A DNA stretch of 64,000 bases from positions 2,728,001-2,792,000 of the forward strand of contig BCKC01000005.1 in the NCBI GenBank assembly GCA_001600455.1, in the 5' to 3' direction. The notes under the pieces were generated by a model that searched no databases, was not told where the DNA came from, and saw nothing but the letters and a program-made list of their open reading frames with translations. The position numbers were made by a program, and so were the translations under genes. Below, piece after piece: positions 23,230-36,500 of this stretch (its first letter is position 1; the number at the start of each line of letters is the position of its first letter). The stretch comes from Endocalyx cinctus. Lineage: Eukaryota; Ascomycota; Sordariomycetes; Amphisphaeriales; Apiosporaceae.

Positions 23230-25460
23230 TCACTCTTCATAAATATTGAAGTTAAGATCTTCGTAGATCTCTGCATCTGTCGCTTTCCTCTTCCCGTAAA
23301 AATTATCATGAATGAATGACTTGAATGAATTACCGCCTTCATTCAATCTCTCGTTCATGGCATCGCTCACCGGATCTACCCTCTTGTTGACAGGCTCAAA
23401 ATGCTTGTCCAATCTTTCTAGCCTATTAGCGAGTTTTACTCTTGCCGGTTGAAAAGAATTATCCACACGTCTCGATCTGCTAATCATGTTTTGGTCGACA
23501 ATCTTAACCATCTCGACAAGTCTATCGTCAAAATCTTCACTCCGTTCTTTAAATCCCTTCGTGGTTTTTCCTGGCACAGTTCGATAGGTTACGGTATTCT
23601 CACCTTCCTCCACTTCGTCTATAGTGTAAGATATTTTAAGATTTTTGAGCTCCCTACCAAGTTCCTTCTCCGACATATTCCGCGTCTTCGACCCGATATC
23701 GCTTCGCACCGATTCGGAGCAATCCAGAGCGAAGCGTAAGGTACCAGCTGTTTTAATCGGTTCTTTTTTGATCATCTCGCATCGGATAGATAGGTCGATA
23801 TGAGCAATTAAGCAACAAGCCATCCAAACTGCTTCGAGGATCAATCCTATCCGGGTCAAGTTGGCAGAGAATCCCCAAACGTATCCTGGTGCGGTGTTAC
23901 ATATGGCCCTATCTTCATCTAGCAAATCAATAGGTATAGGCTCTCCTTTATAACAAACGCAGTTTCCAAGCCCTGTGAAGACGCTGTTTCCGGAGCAATT
24001 GTAACCCAAATCTAGGAAAGGGGCAGGTATTGCGAATGGTTGATTATCTAACCAAAGCGTAGAATCATACGGAATAATACCCTCAGCCGGAGTTATAGAT
24101 TCATTTATACTAAAGGATGCCCAACCGGTTTTCTGGAACCTTGTCTCGTTATAAGGTGGGTATTCAACCAGGTCTTCTTGATGCTGCTTATGGCCCTGGT
24201 ACTCAATCGCAAGGACATGTCGATGGAGAGGTTCGGAGGTGATTAATTTACAGTCGGGGGTTTGATCACCGAGCCACCAATCCAGTTTCCTCGTGGAGAT
24301 GTCGTCCGAAACATTCAGATAAAACGTTGAATGAGAGCCTTGACTGATCCATTCTGTTGCATTCAACGCTATCTGCAACGCCTGTGCGGTGAGCGCATCT
24401 TTATCGTGCAGACTTATTAGTAAGGAAGGTTTATTCTTCAAGAAATTCGGTATAATTAACTATACTTACAAGATAGTATATATTGAAAATTATTACTGCT
24501 CTTCTCAATGCTGTTTGCGTCATCGTGGAGATTAATATAATCCCAAATAGTGCTGGTTGTATTGATTTTCCAGCCTCCGGAAGTGTATTGGAGACCATAT
24601 ATTCCCCATGAACTAGGTATATTAGAATTCGAACCTCTCAAGCATCTTCCTGTGTAGTTGTATGATATTGGTGAACTTCCAATAGAGGCAAATGTGGGGC
24701 CTATTTCAACGCCGTTGAATCCAAAATCGCCAATCCGAGCTGGATCTAACGCCCAGTACACCGTCAAATCTTCCGAATCTAAAGGGGTTACTTCACCTCC
24801 AGGCATGGCATATAGCTTATGAGACAAGCTCAAGTAACCTGTAGAAGCACCCCAAATGAGAGAGAATAGGATGGTATAGACAAGGCAATAAATAAGCGCG
24901 ATTGTGCAAATTATGACCGAAAAGCTCCTGTGGGAAGTAATTGAACCTGTCGCCGCACAAAGCGTTTCGAATGACGCTTTAGAGAAGGCGAGGGCAACGA
25001 AGTAATTATATGTGACACTGGAAGTCTCCATCGCGAAGACGAGAAGGGGATATATGATCACTCGATATAAAATCCAGCCATGCAAGAACCGACCACCCTG
25101 GCCGATAACTGTATCCCACGCGACATCGATGGCCTTTGCCTGAGCGAATGTGAAATTTCCGAAGCTTAAATTGATATCGAACACTTCTGCAGCCCATTCA
25201 GAAAGAGGGTCCTTACAACGAGTATCGAAAATGCTATCTTGTCCTTGCGGTATCGTAATCTGTTTGGCAGCAACGAAATGACTCGCCACGCCGAAACCCA
25301 CGCTTCCAAGAAGGAATAACAATGAAATTATGCGAATCGATCTGTTGTTTGAAGATATCAAAAGCTTGTCTCCGTTCGCTGCATTTTGCGCATAGGCTTC
25401 GGTCTGAGAATGGCCACTTTCTTCGACTCTAGGATCGTTAACGGCAGAAGTTGAGGACAT
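23230..25460 (-). CDS. Large fungal membrane protein of unknown function
   Basis: Predicted exons are 24470-25460 and 23230-24398, 719 aa. The intron has a GTAAGTATAG donor, a TTACTAAT branch site and ends AAAG; this acceptor is the only one nearby that restores the long downstream frame. Four or more membrane segments are visible: about residues 42-62, 125-160, 175-205 and one near 490-510 in the second half. Between them are two long, Asn/Cys-containing extracellular-type regions with NCSG and NYTG sites. The C-terminal 180 residues are charged and cytosolic in character with coiled segments. I recognise a general fungal hypothetical layout but no named family. The reading frame opens a few codons earlier with GTG; ATG at 25460 is taken as start. 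Confidence 0.7.
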
Positions 25461-28400
25461 ATTCGTTGATTCCACACCGTCATTCGAAACGCGTTGAATC
25501 CCACGGCTGAACAGGAAAGTAAAAACAAATAAACCCAGGAAAGGAGCCCCCCCCTTTTTTTTGGTTTAAATACCCAGAGATAGACCCCACGTCAATATTA
25601 ACAGAGCCTGCCTGCCCTGTCTGCCTGTGGCCGGTGGAGGCGGTGCTCAGAGTTGGATTGGGGTCTATTAAGTTCACACACACAAAACATTACGGATGAA
25701 ACATAATTAAACAAATCTTTTCATCCAATAAACAGATTTAAAAAATATAAGAGAAAGGATCAAGGGTTACACAGTTGCAAAAGTGTACTCATATATAATA
25801 TAGCGACTTTAGTAGTTAATCGATGTATCTTCTAACCAGCGTAAGGGGTAATGGTACTTTAAATTGTAAGGTGTGTAATTAGCAGTAAGTATAGCATAGA
25901 GAAAGACGAGACGGAATGTGCTAGGGGCGCTAGTCACCATGGAATCTACGATGCGTATCTGTGGCTACCTGGACGGTAGCCGCAGCAGATTGCGTCCATA
26001 TAAAGGGGAGGCCTTCGCCACGAAGATATAATACAAAAGTCAAGAATTAATGTAATAGTTATTCGGCTGTTAAACTATGTCTCTGTCCTACTGTCGAGCT
26101 CTGTCTACGTTACTACTGAGTACCCCCCTTAGTGGCACTGTCGGCCTCTCTCAAAAACACAGAAGAGGAATTAGTCTGCGCTCGCCAAGCTACATATCAG
26201 AACGACCGATCTGAGAAGGAGTCTGGAGCAAATACCTATTTGTCTAAGGATAGGAACATTAAAAAAATAAAAAAATAAAAAAAAGACTAACTCGTCCGAG
26301 AGATCAGGTAGAAATGGAAGCCGAGAGCGATATCTCAGATACCGAAATGTAGACTGAATGCACGCGAATAATATTTCTAAACGTCAGCTTCGGAGACGCG
26401 ACGGCAGCTGTGCATCAGGTAGCGAATGAAGATTTTCATGACTAGTTGGGATTCTAGTTTCCCAAGATTGACTGGATGACGGCAATCAATCAGAATAGCT
26501 GGGCCAATAACTGCGGCTAGGGTTTTACAATGGGGCCCTATGGGGCCACATCGCCTTCCTACGGGAGCTCCCACGGAAAAAAGAATTCCCATGAATTTCC
26601 CCTGAGGTTCGTTTTGAGGGGGAAAAAGTCACTTGAAAAGTTAATACATAGGGTAAAGCCATATTTTAAGGGGGGGATAATGCCGATTACTTCATGATTA
26701 TTTCCTTTTTTTTTTTACCCCATGGGCGCCCCATGGGACTTCCACTGGGGCATGGAAATGAGAATGTAAAGCCCTAACAGCAGTCACAACATGAACAACC
26801 TAAAGAACAATCTTTTGGGATACATGTTGGTCCACGAAAAGACCTTGGCAGAACTGAAATAGATAGATGACATCTCCCTAGCTTCGCGGATATAATGCGC
26901 AAATGCAGGCCTATCTATAATATTATAGTCGATGATAACGGAGAATAGGAGATAGAGATAGATATTTATTTTTACAACAGACCGATAACATAACTAGTCT
27001 TCATGCTACTATTAGTGACGACACGAGAGCGTAACAGATGTGCCGACTCAACAACAAGATCCGAGCGATCTTAATGAAAGCCGGGAGATGGGCTCGGCAA
27101 CGATGCCGATGATGGCTCCATGACTCCGATACCATCGAGCAGGAAGACGAGGTTGGGGATGTACCGAGTATTAATAGCTACGAAATCTATTCTAAACAGG
27201 GCGCAGTTCGCCTTAGCGAAGCGTTTATAAAATTCCTAAAGCTATCCGACCCCAGGAAACATGTTTGAATGGGACGACTATTTTATCGCCGGGGTAAAAC
27301 TGGCTAATATATTACTCACCTTCGGGTTGGGTTATTCAAGTTAGATTCTAGTATTATAGGGTACTTAGAGAAGTTATTGAATATCTAAAGATCGCAAGTA
27401 AGTCAAAGAAAATACGGAGCTTTTGCTCAGTTGAAATACAGACTAGACAAACACGCGTAACCGGAACCGAGGGGCCGTATAAAGTTTTCATGAAACTCAC
27501 GGTTCTAGACATCCATTCGCGCGGCACGGATATAACAGTTACAAGTAGGTATCACTAAGTGAAATAAACTCCTATCAAGCTCGCAGGTATGTATGTCTAG
27601 CTCTGTTATCTCGCGAGTCATATTGATCGCTGACGGTGGAGCCGCACGAAGCAGCGCCTTAACACGCGCCGTATTTCCATGAGGTCTCCTTATGTATGCG
27701 TAACGGTAATGCCTGCGTAAACAAGACTGGCGTAAACGAGGCTATTGCTGCACACTAACAAAAAAAAGAAACAGGCTGAACTATAAAGTGCCTTTTATCA
27801 TGCAAAAATCAGGCAATAATAACGTCATGATGCTGTCTTCAGCTCGCCCGAACTATGTATTATAATTTGCCTCGATGTGTCGGCTCCATATATAGTGTAT
27901 GTACATACGTATGTATGCACCATGCCACCAGCTGGGCTGAACTCAGCTGTAACGTCGAAACGTCTCGACATACCGTCGGATAACGGTAATAACTTTATTC
28001 CACGTAGATGGACAAGAAATAGAATAATTCCCACTGAAAAAGAATAGAGATAAATGAAAAAGATAAAAAGAAGTTATGCCTATCCGTGGATAAAGTTTGC
28101 CGTGAATAATGCCAATACATATTGGTGTGTTATGCAATATCCACTTCCCCTGACTTATCCATATTGACGGAAACATCCCGCTCCATTCCTGCAGGTACCA
28201 TACGGGACACACACCCTCACGGCCAATCGTTCGGGTTAATTCTTTTTCGCATGGCTATAAAATTTGACCCTTCGAAAATGAGCTTGAAAAGTTAGGATAT
28301 AGTTAACGGCGGAGGAAGGGAGGTGTGAATGTGACGATTAGATCGGACCGGAATCTCCGCATAACGTGAATCGATCGTCTCTAGCTTGCACGATCGCCGA

Positions 28401-29106
28401 TGAAATGTGAACTCTTCAACCGATAATTTCTCGTTGGTAGATCGGATGGCCCGTGTAGCTCGGGGCCCGAATATATGAGCAGTGTCTTTGCTAACTAATG
28501 ATCATTTAGTCCCCAGCAAGGACACCACAGCGAGTTGATCCAGGAACGGCACATACGCATACTAGACGTGGTTAATCTGGAAATAAAGACGCACTCCTCA
28601 AAGGCGCGTCTGATTCCTCATCGGTAAGTTAGCTGAAAAAACGGTGCATTAGCTTCGACCTACTACCGAATCATTAGATAAATTGTTGGGTTGCTCACTT
28701 CCAATACCAGCTATCATGCAAACTACTGGTTCCTGGGAGCCCTAACGCATCGACCTTAAGGGTAGCGGATCAGCTTTTCGTTTATAATTTAGTTCGACAG
28801 CAGCTTCATGATTCAATAACTCTGAAGATTGCACATTAACGCCCAGGCTAGTGTTCGAGAATTCTCTATGCGAGAGCCTGTGCGAAGTCCTATAACTACC
28901 AGAGAGGATCCCACCTTGTTTCGTATCTCATGTCTTCTCGTCGTCGGATTATTATTTCCTTCGTTCCCTTTTCACCCAGCGATTCAATGTCTGCCCTTTC
29001 CACTCTTTTTCGGTAGACTCGATAAAAATATTCAGGCTCAGTTTGCCCGTACTTAACGTTCATTGAGGGGAAAATCTCCCGGCAGGATAAACGAAGACAA
29101 GTAACA
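25461..29106. other. Gene-empty region of 3.6 kb
   Basis: No convincing coding frame is found on either strand. A poly-A/T-rich tract is at about 26262-26284 and a GC-rich near-palindrome CCCCATGGGCGCCCCATGGG at 26718-26737. Several blocks look like diverged old sequence without recognisable transposon proteins or ends. The right end should contain the promoter of the gene at 29107. Confidence 0.5.
26718..26737. repeat. CCATGG double palindrome
   Basis: Two copies of CCCATGGG flank a GCGC centre, directly after a poly-T run. It stands out in AT-rich DNA; no function is evident. Confidence 0.5.
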
Positions 29107-30458
29107 ATGGTTAGCATTTCCGAGTATCAAATTGCTGCCCTCGCGGGTGGCTTCACCCTAGGATTCGGTATCCCCACTCTCTGGAAGGCCATAAAGCAGA
29201 CAAGATCGAATAAGCAGGGATTCCGGTGTCTCTATCTTTGGATGGTATGGGGCGAGATTATATCCAATGTCGCCATCGCTATCCTCTCTTGGCTACTCCT
29301 AAACGGGGCAGTACCTAGAACGTCAGTTTTTACCATCCATTCATCCCCTCCCCAATCTAAAGACTGAGTTGACTAACTTATATCTCTCTATGATTACAAT
29401 AGGCTTGCGCCTTTCTTCTGGATCTTGATATTCTGGGTATTCCAGCTTCAGTTCATCATGCAAATTGTCGTCAACCGAATCGCCGTCATCAGCGAGCCCG
29501 GCAGTCCGATTAGAATTATCAAATGGGTAACGATCGGGGTTATCGGAATGATTCAAATTGCAGTATTTGCTATTTTCCTCCCTGCGCATCTGGACCCGCC
29601 TCCGAGTGAGATGTAAGTTATATACTCATATAGGATGCATCTCGGATATTTCCGTCCGAGATAATGACCACTTGCTAATCATGTATTTTCGTCCAGTTAT
29701 GTGGTAATCAATGAGTACTGGGACAAAATCTCTAAAGCGCTCATTTTCCTGATCGATGCCTCTCTCAACGTGTACTTCGTGTCAGTCGCAAGGAAGAGAC
29801 TCGTCAACTACCCCGGCCTAGAGAAATACCAACCCTTAGTCAGCTTTAACGCAAAGCTTTTGGTCATTTCAGTATCAATGGACGTAAGTGACTAACCCTT
29901 TCCGAGAGGTCTTCTCGCCTGAGGGAGCACTGAAGGATTGACATAAAACTATCGCAGGTTCTCATCATCGGCTTCATGTTCCTGCCCAATAACATCGTGT
30001 ACATGCAAATTCACCCCGTCGCCTACCTCGTCAAGCTAAACATCGAGATGACGCTCGCAGAGCTGATCACCAAGTTATCTAGTACACGGCAGGGCCCGTA
30101 TGGCGAGGACGAGGAGATGGGATCCATCGCGGCGCCCGAGGAGCACCAGCGTCACCTAGCGCTGAAGTCTTTCGCCAAGACGAAAGTTCGGATGTTATCC
30201 GGTGACCCGGAAGTGAAAGATGTATTTGGTGGAGTTATAAAGAAACGCGTCGACGTGACGGTACACTCGGAGAAGGTCAAAAGCGAACATTCGACGGATG
30301 AAGAAGACAACTTGGAGGACGAGCGGTCGCTCACAAATAACGCGCGCAGCCTTGATGGCGTCCCGAAGTTGGAGAGGTTACATGCGGAAGTTTCGGTCAC
30401 AAGTGCTAATGTAAAAGCTAGTCCTCTGACGCGAAAGGAAACGGAGTCGTCCATATAA
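29107..30458 (+). CDS. Multispanning (about seven-segment) fungal membrane protein
   Basis: Four predicted exons: 29107-29321, 29403-29612, 29697-29883 and 29958-30458, 370 aa. Membrane segments are near residues 8-25, 42-65, 72-95, 110-130, 150-172, 195-215 and 218-240, followed by a hydrophilic tail of about 120 residues rich in Glu, Ser and Lys. The layout resembles fungal seven-helix receptor-like proteins (Pth11-like in overall plan), but it has no CFEM domain and no signature I can name. The acidic cytosolic tail would be available for phosphorylation. Introns are short with good donors and acceptors. Function unknown. Confidence 0.75.
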
Positions 30459-31368
30459 AGAACTACACGTCCTGGTGACGGGGAGTACTTCATTCTCTAT
30501 ATTTTATATCACAAATCCACTCAATTAGCTGGCTCAGAAGTTTATGATAAGCTGAATTACGACAACAATAATATAATTTTCAACTTCAGTGAGATCAAAT
30601 GCCTAGGTTCATTGTTTTCGCCTATTTCTACTTGAGGAGAATACTAGGACGCGAGTGCCGGCACCACGCAACGTAGCAGTACCATTAGTTCTGCAACAAA
30701 GAACAGCGAGCCGAACAAGTATGAATATTGATACCCACGGGTTCTCCGTGATATATTGTGGTTATTCCCGAGGCGTAACTGTAAAGTAGCTTCTAAGGTT
30801 ACTGGTACGACTCATGCTATGAATAATCTGGTCCCCCTGTTCCCCCCTATTATGTGTAGCCACGTGAAAGGTAGATTAGAGGAAGCTTGATATGGATAGT
30901 TGCGATTCATGCAGACATAAAATTTTGGAGGATACTGACTTAAGGTGAAACAGCCTATAGATGTATTATGACAATCATATAATGTAACTTATTGTATGCA
31001 ATAATCTAGCTGCCTAAGTACTTTCTCACCGCTGAATATCAAAGAAATGGTCGAACAGGAGAAAACCCACTTTTAGGGCTGCTTACTAATAATTGGATAA
31101 ACTGTAGCACTTTCGTACAGCGGTGATGTTAGCGGGTTGGCGGGGTCCATTACGCCATTAAAATACTTACGCGCGACGCGGTCATCGTCAACCAGACACT
31201 GCGATAGAACAAGAAAAAAAGATCTCGACAATATTGATATCACTTACCTCCTCATACTACAGACGTTCGAACCGAATTGAGTGACCGAGTTTCTTTCCCA
31301 TTGGACATAAATTAACTATTCAACGCCCCCTCTAGAAAGAGCGAAACAAATAAATCTGAGAAAAAAAA
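30459..31368. other. Spacer upstream of CDC26
   Basis: AT-rich, no coding frame. It should hold the 3' end of the membrane-protein gene and the promoter of the CDC26 gene; an A-rich leader lies directly before the start codon. Confidence 0.5.
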
Positions 31369-32106
31369 ATGCTTCGTCGACCACCTACAACGCTCACTCT
31401 CACAGCCGAGGACATAGCTGCGTACGAAGACCGTCGATACGCGACATTAGCAGCGCAAGCGCAATCACTACCCCCACAACGCCACCATCTCCGCCACCAT
31501 CAACAACAGTCCTCACCACAACAATTTCATCCGCATAGACACTTCTCTTCCTCGTCCGTAGCCGCGGGGCCGAGGGGTGGACCTGAATCCGAAATCGACC
31601 TCGACGCCGGCATACCCTCGCCTTCGCCCCCTCCCGCCGACGACACGTCGGAAGAAGAGGAGGAAGAGCAAGAAGACGAGGCTATGGAAGACGTGCAGGA
31701 GGAAGTAGAGGAAGAAATAGAAGAAGATCCGTTCGCGAGCCGAGCCGCCGCCGTTCCCGTCCCCGTCCCCGTCCCCGCCGCCGCTCCCGCGGGCAGACAC
31801 GCGACGAATTCGACGACGACGACGACGGCGGGTAGATCCAACGCGTATCATACCGCACAACAACATCAGACGCGAGCGGGCCGAGGAGGAGCGAGAGCGC
31901 AACAACTGCAGCAGCAGCCGGCGACGCGAACGTCGACGCGCGCGGCGGCCGCTCGCCATCATCACGGGGCGGAGCCATCGCAATCACAACCGCCGGCGGC
32001 GCCGACGAGGGCTACGAGGAGTAGGGAGGAGAGGATAGGGATATCGAGAACGGGAGCGGGAGCGGCGGACCCGTCTTCCTCGACGACGGCCGCGAGGAGG
32101 CGGTAG
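31369..32106 (+). CDS. CDC26: Anaphase-promoting complex subunit CDC26 (Apc12)
   Basis: A 245-residue frame whose first 28 residues (MLRRPPTTLTLTAEDIAAYEDR) match the APC/C subunit CDC26 signature; in CDC26 this N-terminal peptide binds inside the TPR superhelix of APC6/Cut9. The rest is low complexity: a Gln/His-rich stretch, an acidic block at about 92-122, Ala/Pro/Val repeats, poly-Thr and Gln/Ala-rich sequence, ending near SREERIGISRTG, a pattern also seen at the end of other fungal CDC26 proteins. The frame closes at a TAG but continues open and in the same frame for 57 more residues (next entry). CDC26 proteins are usually much shorter. The Gln and acidic tracts make antisense frames look open; those are shadows. 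Confidence 0.78.
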   Translation: MLRRPPTTLTLTAEDIAAYEDRRYATLAAQAQSLPPQRHHLRHHQQQSSPQQFHPHRHFSSSSVAAGPRGGPESEIDLDAGIPSPSPPPADDTSEEEEEEQEDEAMEDVQEEVEEEIEEDPFASRAAAVPVPVPVPAAAPAGRHATNSTTTTTAGRSNAYHTAQQHQTRAGRGGARAQQLQQQPATRTSTRAAAARHHHGAEPSQSQPPAAPTRATRSREERIGISRTGAGAADPSSSTTAARRR

Positions 32107-32280
32107 TACCGCCGTCTACGGTCTAGGACGGGGAATAGGATGATGGGTCATAATCCTAACGTCGACGTTGAGGCTAATATGGATATTCACGTTGAGGACG
32201 AGGATAATGACGATGATGATGATGTGGATATGGATATGGATATGGATTTGGATATCGAGATGACGGGTTCGCCTTCTTGA
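32107..32280 (+). other. In-frame acidic extension after the CDC26 stop codon
   Basis: Directly after the TAG at 32104-32106 the same frame stays open for 57 codons and then meets TGA. It encodes a basic start (YRRLRSRTG), then VDVEANMDIHVEDED, a run of Asp, and VDMDMDMDLDIEMTGSPS. The content looks like a nuclear acidic tail rather than 3' UTR. The options are a nonsense mutation, readthrough, an unusually short intron starting GTAGTA at 32103 (a 24- or 36-base excision would keep frame), or a sequence error. Confidence 0.5.
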
Positions 32281-33512
32281 TGTTGGAACGATAAATGATA
32301 TACATTTAGCGACGTGGGGGTTGGTTGGTAGGATAGACGAGACAAAAGTGCATAGGAAATCAACATGTGTGTTGGATATATAGAAGGAATAAGACAGACA
32401 AGAGAAAATGTCGTGTCCGAGATGAGGTTAGATTAAGTTTGTGGATCTTGAGAGTTGTCTTGAATTCTGCTGATGGAAGAGATCGTCACCTTGTTTATAT
32501 ATAAGCTAATAAGGACGATACAAATCAAAGAAAATGAACAGATAATCCCACAAACTTACTTCCACCTCGGCCGCCTTACAGTGATTGTGTCGTGGTTTAC
32601 AGTTTCTAAGGACAGCTCCTAAGCCAGAAGATATATTATAAGACATTGGAAGTCCTTCCAAGGTTCACTATGTTTCCAAGTTTAAGCATGCACTAATTAA
32701 CGTTTGTAATGTGATGTAATAAGAAGAGAATCATAGTAGCTGCATCCATCTTGAAAGCAGCTACGCCTTAATTTGACCTATAATGGCCCCTTACTGAATG
32801 ATTTTCACGCATTCGCCGAACCTGATCAACAGCAAACAGTTATTCGATATTTTTGTCATATTAAAAGAAGTTCTCATTAAGAGATTTACTAATACCATTC
32901 ACGCATTATGGACGAAAACCGTAGAATAAATTACTTAAGTATTTGAAACTACCTAGCTCAATTTAGAGGCATCTTGATAAAAGGGGTATCGCATCTTTGG
33001 AATTGAAGACGGGAGATAACTATTTGGTAAAAGCAAACTGTTTCTGTAGCTCATCAAAGCAAGTAAACAACTAGCAAATCAAATACAATTATTGACAAAG
33101 GCAATTTTTTTTGAGCCTTGGTTTTTTTTTTTTTGCTAGTGAGATATCCCGTACCGCGCCCCCGAGAGCGCTGTCACGAAATCATTGCCTTATATTAAAT
33201 CTTCCTCTTTACAATGAGAATCTTTCGGTTGATACACAGGGTGCGACTGTCCTAATATCTCTTGCCTTTCTTTTCTTTCTTTTTTCTTCTTCTTTTGTTC
33301 TTTATTATGTACTGACTAATCAATCGATCCTATCGTTCGTCTTATCCCGAGAACGCCGTTTGCTATGCAGATTCTAACATCGTTGACGAAATTATTTGCC
33401 GTCAGCATGTTTGTATATGTATATGTATACGTATCCCTACCCCAACTAGAGTAGTGTGATTTTTTGCCAACTAGTTACACGCCGAAAAGATGAGAAATAC
33501 GGGTTTAGCATG
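32281..33512. other. Spacer between CDC26 and Taf2
   Basis: The genes on either side end toward this stretch, so it should be 3' untranslated and neutral DNA. A poly-T run is at about 33123-33133 and TATATG repeats at about 33412-33432. No gene is seen. Confidence 0.5.
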
Positions 33513-36500
33513 CTAAGGCTTCGATGATTTAAGCTTGATTTTGAATGGTTTCGATACCGTGGTCGGCGCTGGAGACGGTTTTGATGGCTTAGTCGATTTG
33601 CTAACTGACGAGGGTGAAGCAGAAGAAGGTTTATTAGACAATGATTCGGAAGAGTTTGGTAGCGAAACCCTCATCGACTTCTTTTCCTTCTCCCTCTCCC
33701 TATCTCTTTTCTCCTTTTTCTCCTTTCTCTCCTTCTCGCTCCTCATATCGGGCGAAGAGGTCGACGGCGGTTTACCGGTTAAGGATGAAATCGGACGTGA
33801 AGGCGTGGAAGACGCGCCGGATGGAAGCGGTTTCCTCATCTCCGGAAGAGGTTTTCTAGGCTTGCTACTGCTCCCCCCGCTGGACTGTATGTGGGCTAGT
33901 TGACTCTGGGACATGCTTGAGGTCGGTGTTGCCGTCATTGTCAATGATGAAGAAGCCGTTGGCGGAGACGAGGAAATCCGAGCTGTTTCGGTAGATGCAC
34001 GTGACGAATTCGGGCCTTTCGACCCCTTCATACTGGCGGCGAGTTTCCCTGTCATCGAGTTTTTGGGTGCAGCACGGATTGAGCCCTTGTCTGGCTTTTT
34101 CTTGAGCTTGTCCCACGCCGTAAACTTGAGTCTCATAATCTTTCGCGGCTTTCTTAAAGGATGCTTTAGATGCTTAATCCTATGCGCTATCTTGGAAGTA
34201 TCCAATTTAACAATTTTCGAAGGCCGTCCCCCCTCACTTTCTGTACTTGCCCGCTTCGGTGGTCTAGGCAACTTAGCAGGGGCAACGAGATTACCGTTTC
34301 CGCTAATCTTTGAAGTAGATGTCTTCGGCTCAGATTGCGGGATCTCAATCGACGTCCGAACAGGCGTCTGCACTGATATGCTGTCTTGACTGGAGTTGAC
34401 ACTCTTTTGTGGCTTATCCTGAGAAGTTGCTTTGGAGCTGGAGCTCTTTTGGGGTTTGTCCTGTGAAATGGGTTTGGGAGCTGGAGGCAATGGAGTATCG
34501 GGCGTGGGTTTCTTGATAGGAGCTGCAGAGGGCTTGGGAGCCGCAGAGGACTTGGGAGCCGCAGAGGACTTGGGAGCCGCAGAGGGTTTGGGAGCCGGAG
34601 AGGACTTAGAAGCCGTAGAGGGCTTAGGAGCCGGAGAGGGCTTCGGAGCAGCTGCGGATGGTTTCGCGGCCGTGACAGTGACGGTAGGTGACGATACTGC
34701 ACTGCCGACCGATGGAGCGGGCTGCTTGATGGGAGTAGAACTAGAAGGCTTGGTATTGAAACTTGGGTTTCGGTTTAAGTTCAGAGTAATAGTTCGCTTA
34801 GGAGCCTCTGGTTTGGGAGGCGCGACTTGTGGGGGAACGTATGGCTTGCGTGGTTTGGTCTTGTAGTGTCGTTTGAATTTCATTAAACACTTCTTCGGGT
34901 CGAGTGTCCTCCATCGCTGGCACGTCCAATATTCTGGATATTTGAGGGTGTATTTAAGTGACTGCTCGTCGTCAACCAGAAGAGAGCATAATTCAATCAT
35001 GTTTAACCTCTCTGTCACAGTCAACACCGGGGAGTCCAGCACATCCCACACACTCTCTAGCAGGTCCTCATTGCTCTGCGTTTGCTCTTTCAGTGCTGCG
35101 AGGGCGGCATTTAGGTCTTCTTTACGAGCTCTAGCTTTTTGTCTCGCCTCGACGAGAGAGTTGGCCTGTTCGACGATCAGGCCGACATCATCTTCCATCC
35201 TCTCCTCCGGTGTCTTCTTCCCAGATGATTCGTCATTCTCACCCGTGGCCATGGCAGCCAGACCCCGGCAGAGAGCTTTGAATAACCTATCACGCACAAA
35301 TGGTGACGGATCTGTCCCAATGCAAGAAAAGAAAAACCTCAAGAATGCTGGGTTCTCGAGAAGGCCAAGCTCTACGAGCATCTCACAGGCTTTGATGCGC
35401 ACAATGTCGATGGTTTTATCTTGCAAGTACTGGGCGAACATAATCGGCTCCATAGGAATGACTTTGGCTTTCATGAGATGACAGAGTGCCTCGAAAGCAG
35501 CAATAGTGAAACAATTCTGATACGAAGGTGAGTATTCGTCCATCCTACGGTACCGTTCGATCTCTTCGAGAGCCATGTCTCGAAACTGCTCTGGTTCTGG
35601 ATCAGCATCTTCCATTGTCTCATCTTCCTCGCCGTCTCCAAAGGAAAGAGACATTGACATTTGTTGCTGCTTCGCCTTCTTCTCATTTGGAATTTGGCAA
35701 ATCGCTAGAGCTTTAATAAGCCTGCAAATGTAAAATTGATCAGAATAGACGTTTAACGAATTATCATTTGCTTGAAGTTGTTCAAGAATGAATCGTCGTG
35801 CCTCGCGTGGGCATTTGCCATCATCGCCGCGAATGCGAGCCACAGCTTCCGGGATGGTGCTTTGAATCAGGTATTGACGTTTGTCCTTGAAATCGTTTGG
35901 CTTGGGTGTGTATGTTCCGTCGTAGCAGAAAAAGTACTGGAATGCTTTCAAAAGATGCTTCATACCAATCCACTCAACCTTGCCTTGCTCTGCATGCCGA
36001 GGAAGTTCTTCGGCAGCCATTAGACGGATACCATAGTAGTACCGGGTATCTAAAAGTGTTCTGGTGAGGATGGTAGAAACTAGAGGATGAGCGCCTAACT
36101 TATGTACGGCCCGATGAAGAAAGAGCATGGAATCCTGCTGAGCAGCAACGTCTCTATCTTGTTGCAGCTGGGAGGCGTACATGTACGGTGGGAGATTTGT
36201 CTGCATTTCGCAGATCCATTCAAAGTCGGCGTCCATGCGAATCCACTCATAGGATTCCTGATCCATTCTCTGTTCAGTTTCTTCATCCCATTCACGAAAA
36301 CTCCATTCTTCGATATCGTCGGCGCCCTGGAAGATGTCTCCTAGGTAGTAAAGCTCCCTCTGACCATCTTCATTACCCTTCGCCATTGCCCTTTCACGTT
36401 GCCGACGGTTCCTCTTAAGCCGTTTATACTTCGTGTTATAGGGAATCTCAAATTTCACAGATTTGCTCGCGTCCTCCCGAATTTCCACTATGTGTTCGTA

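Noticed and set aside
31513..31987. Three minus-strand frames of 100-156 codons
   Set aside because: Shadows of the low-complexity CDC26 coding sequence; Arg-rich or Ser-rich noise.
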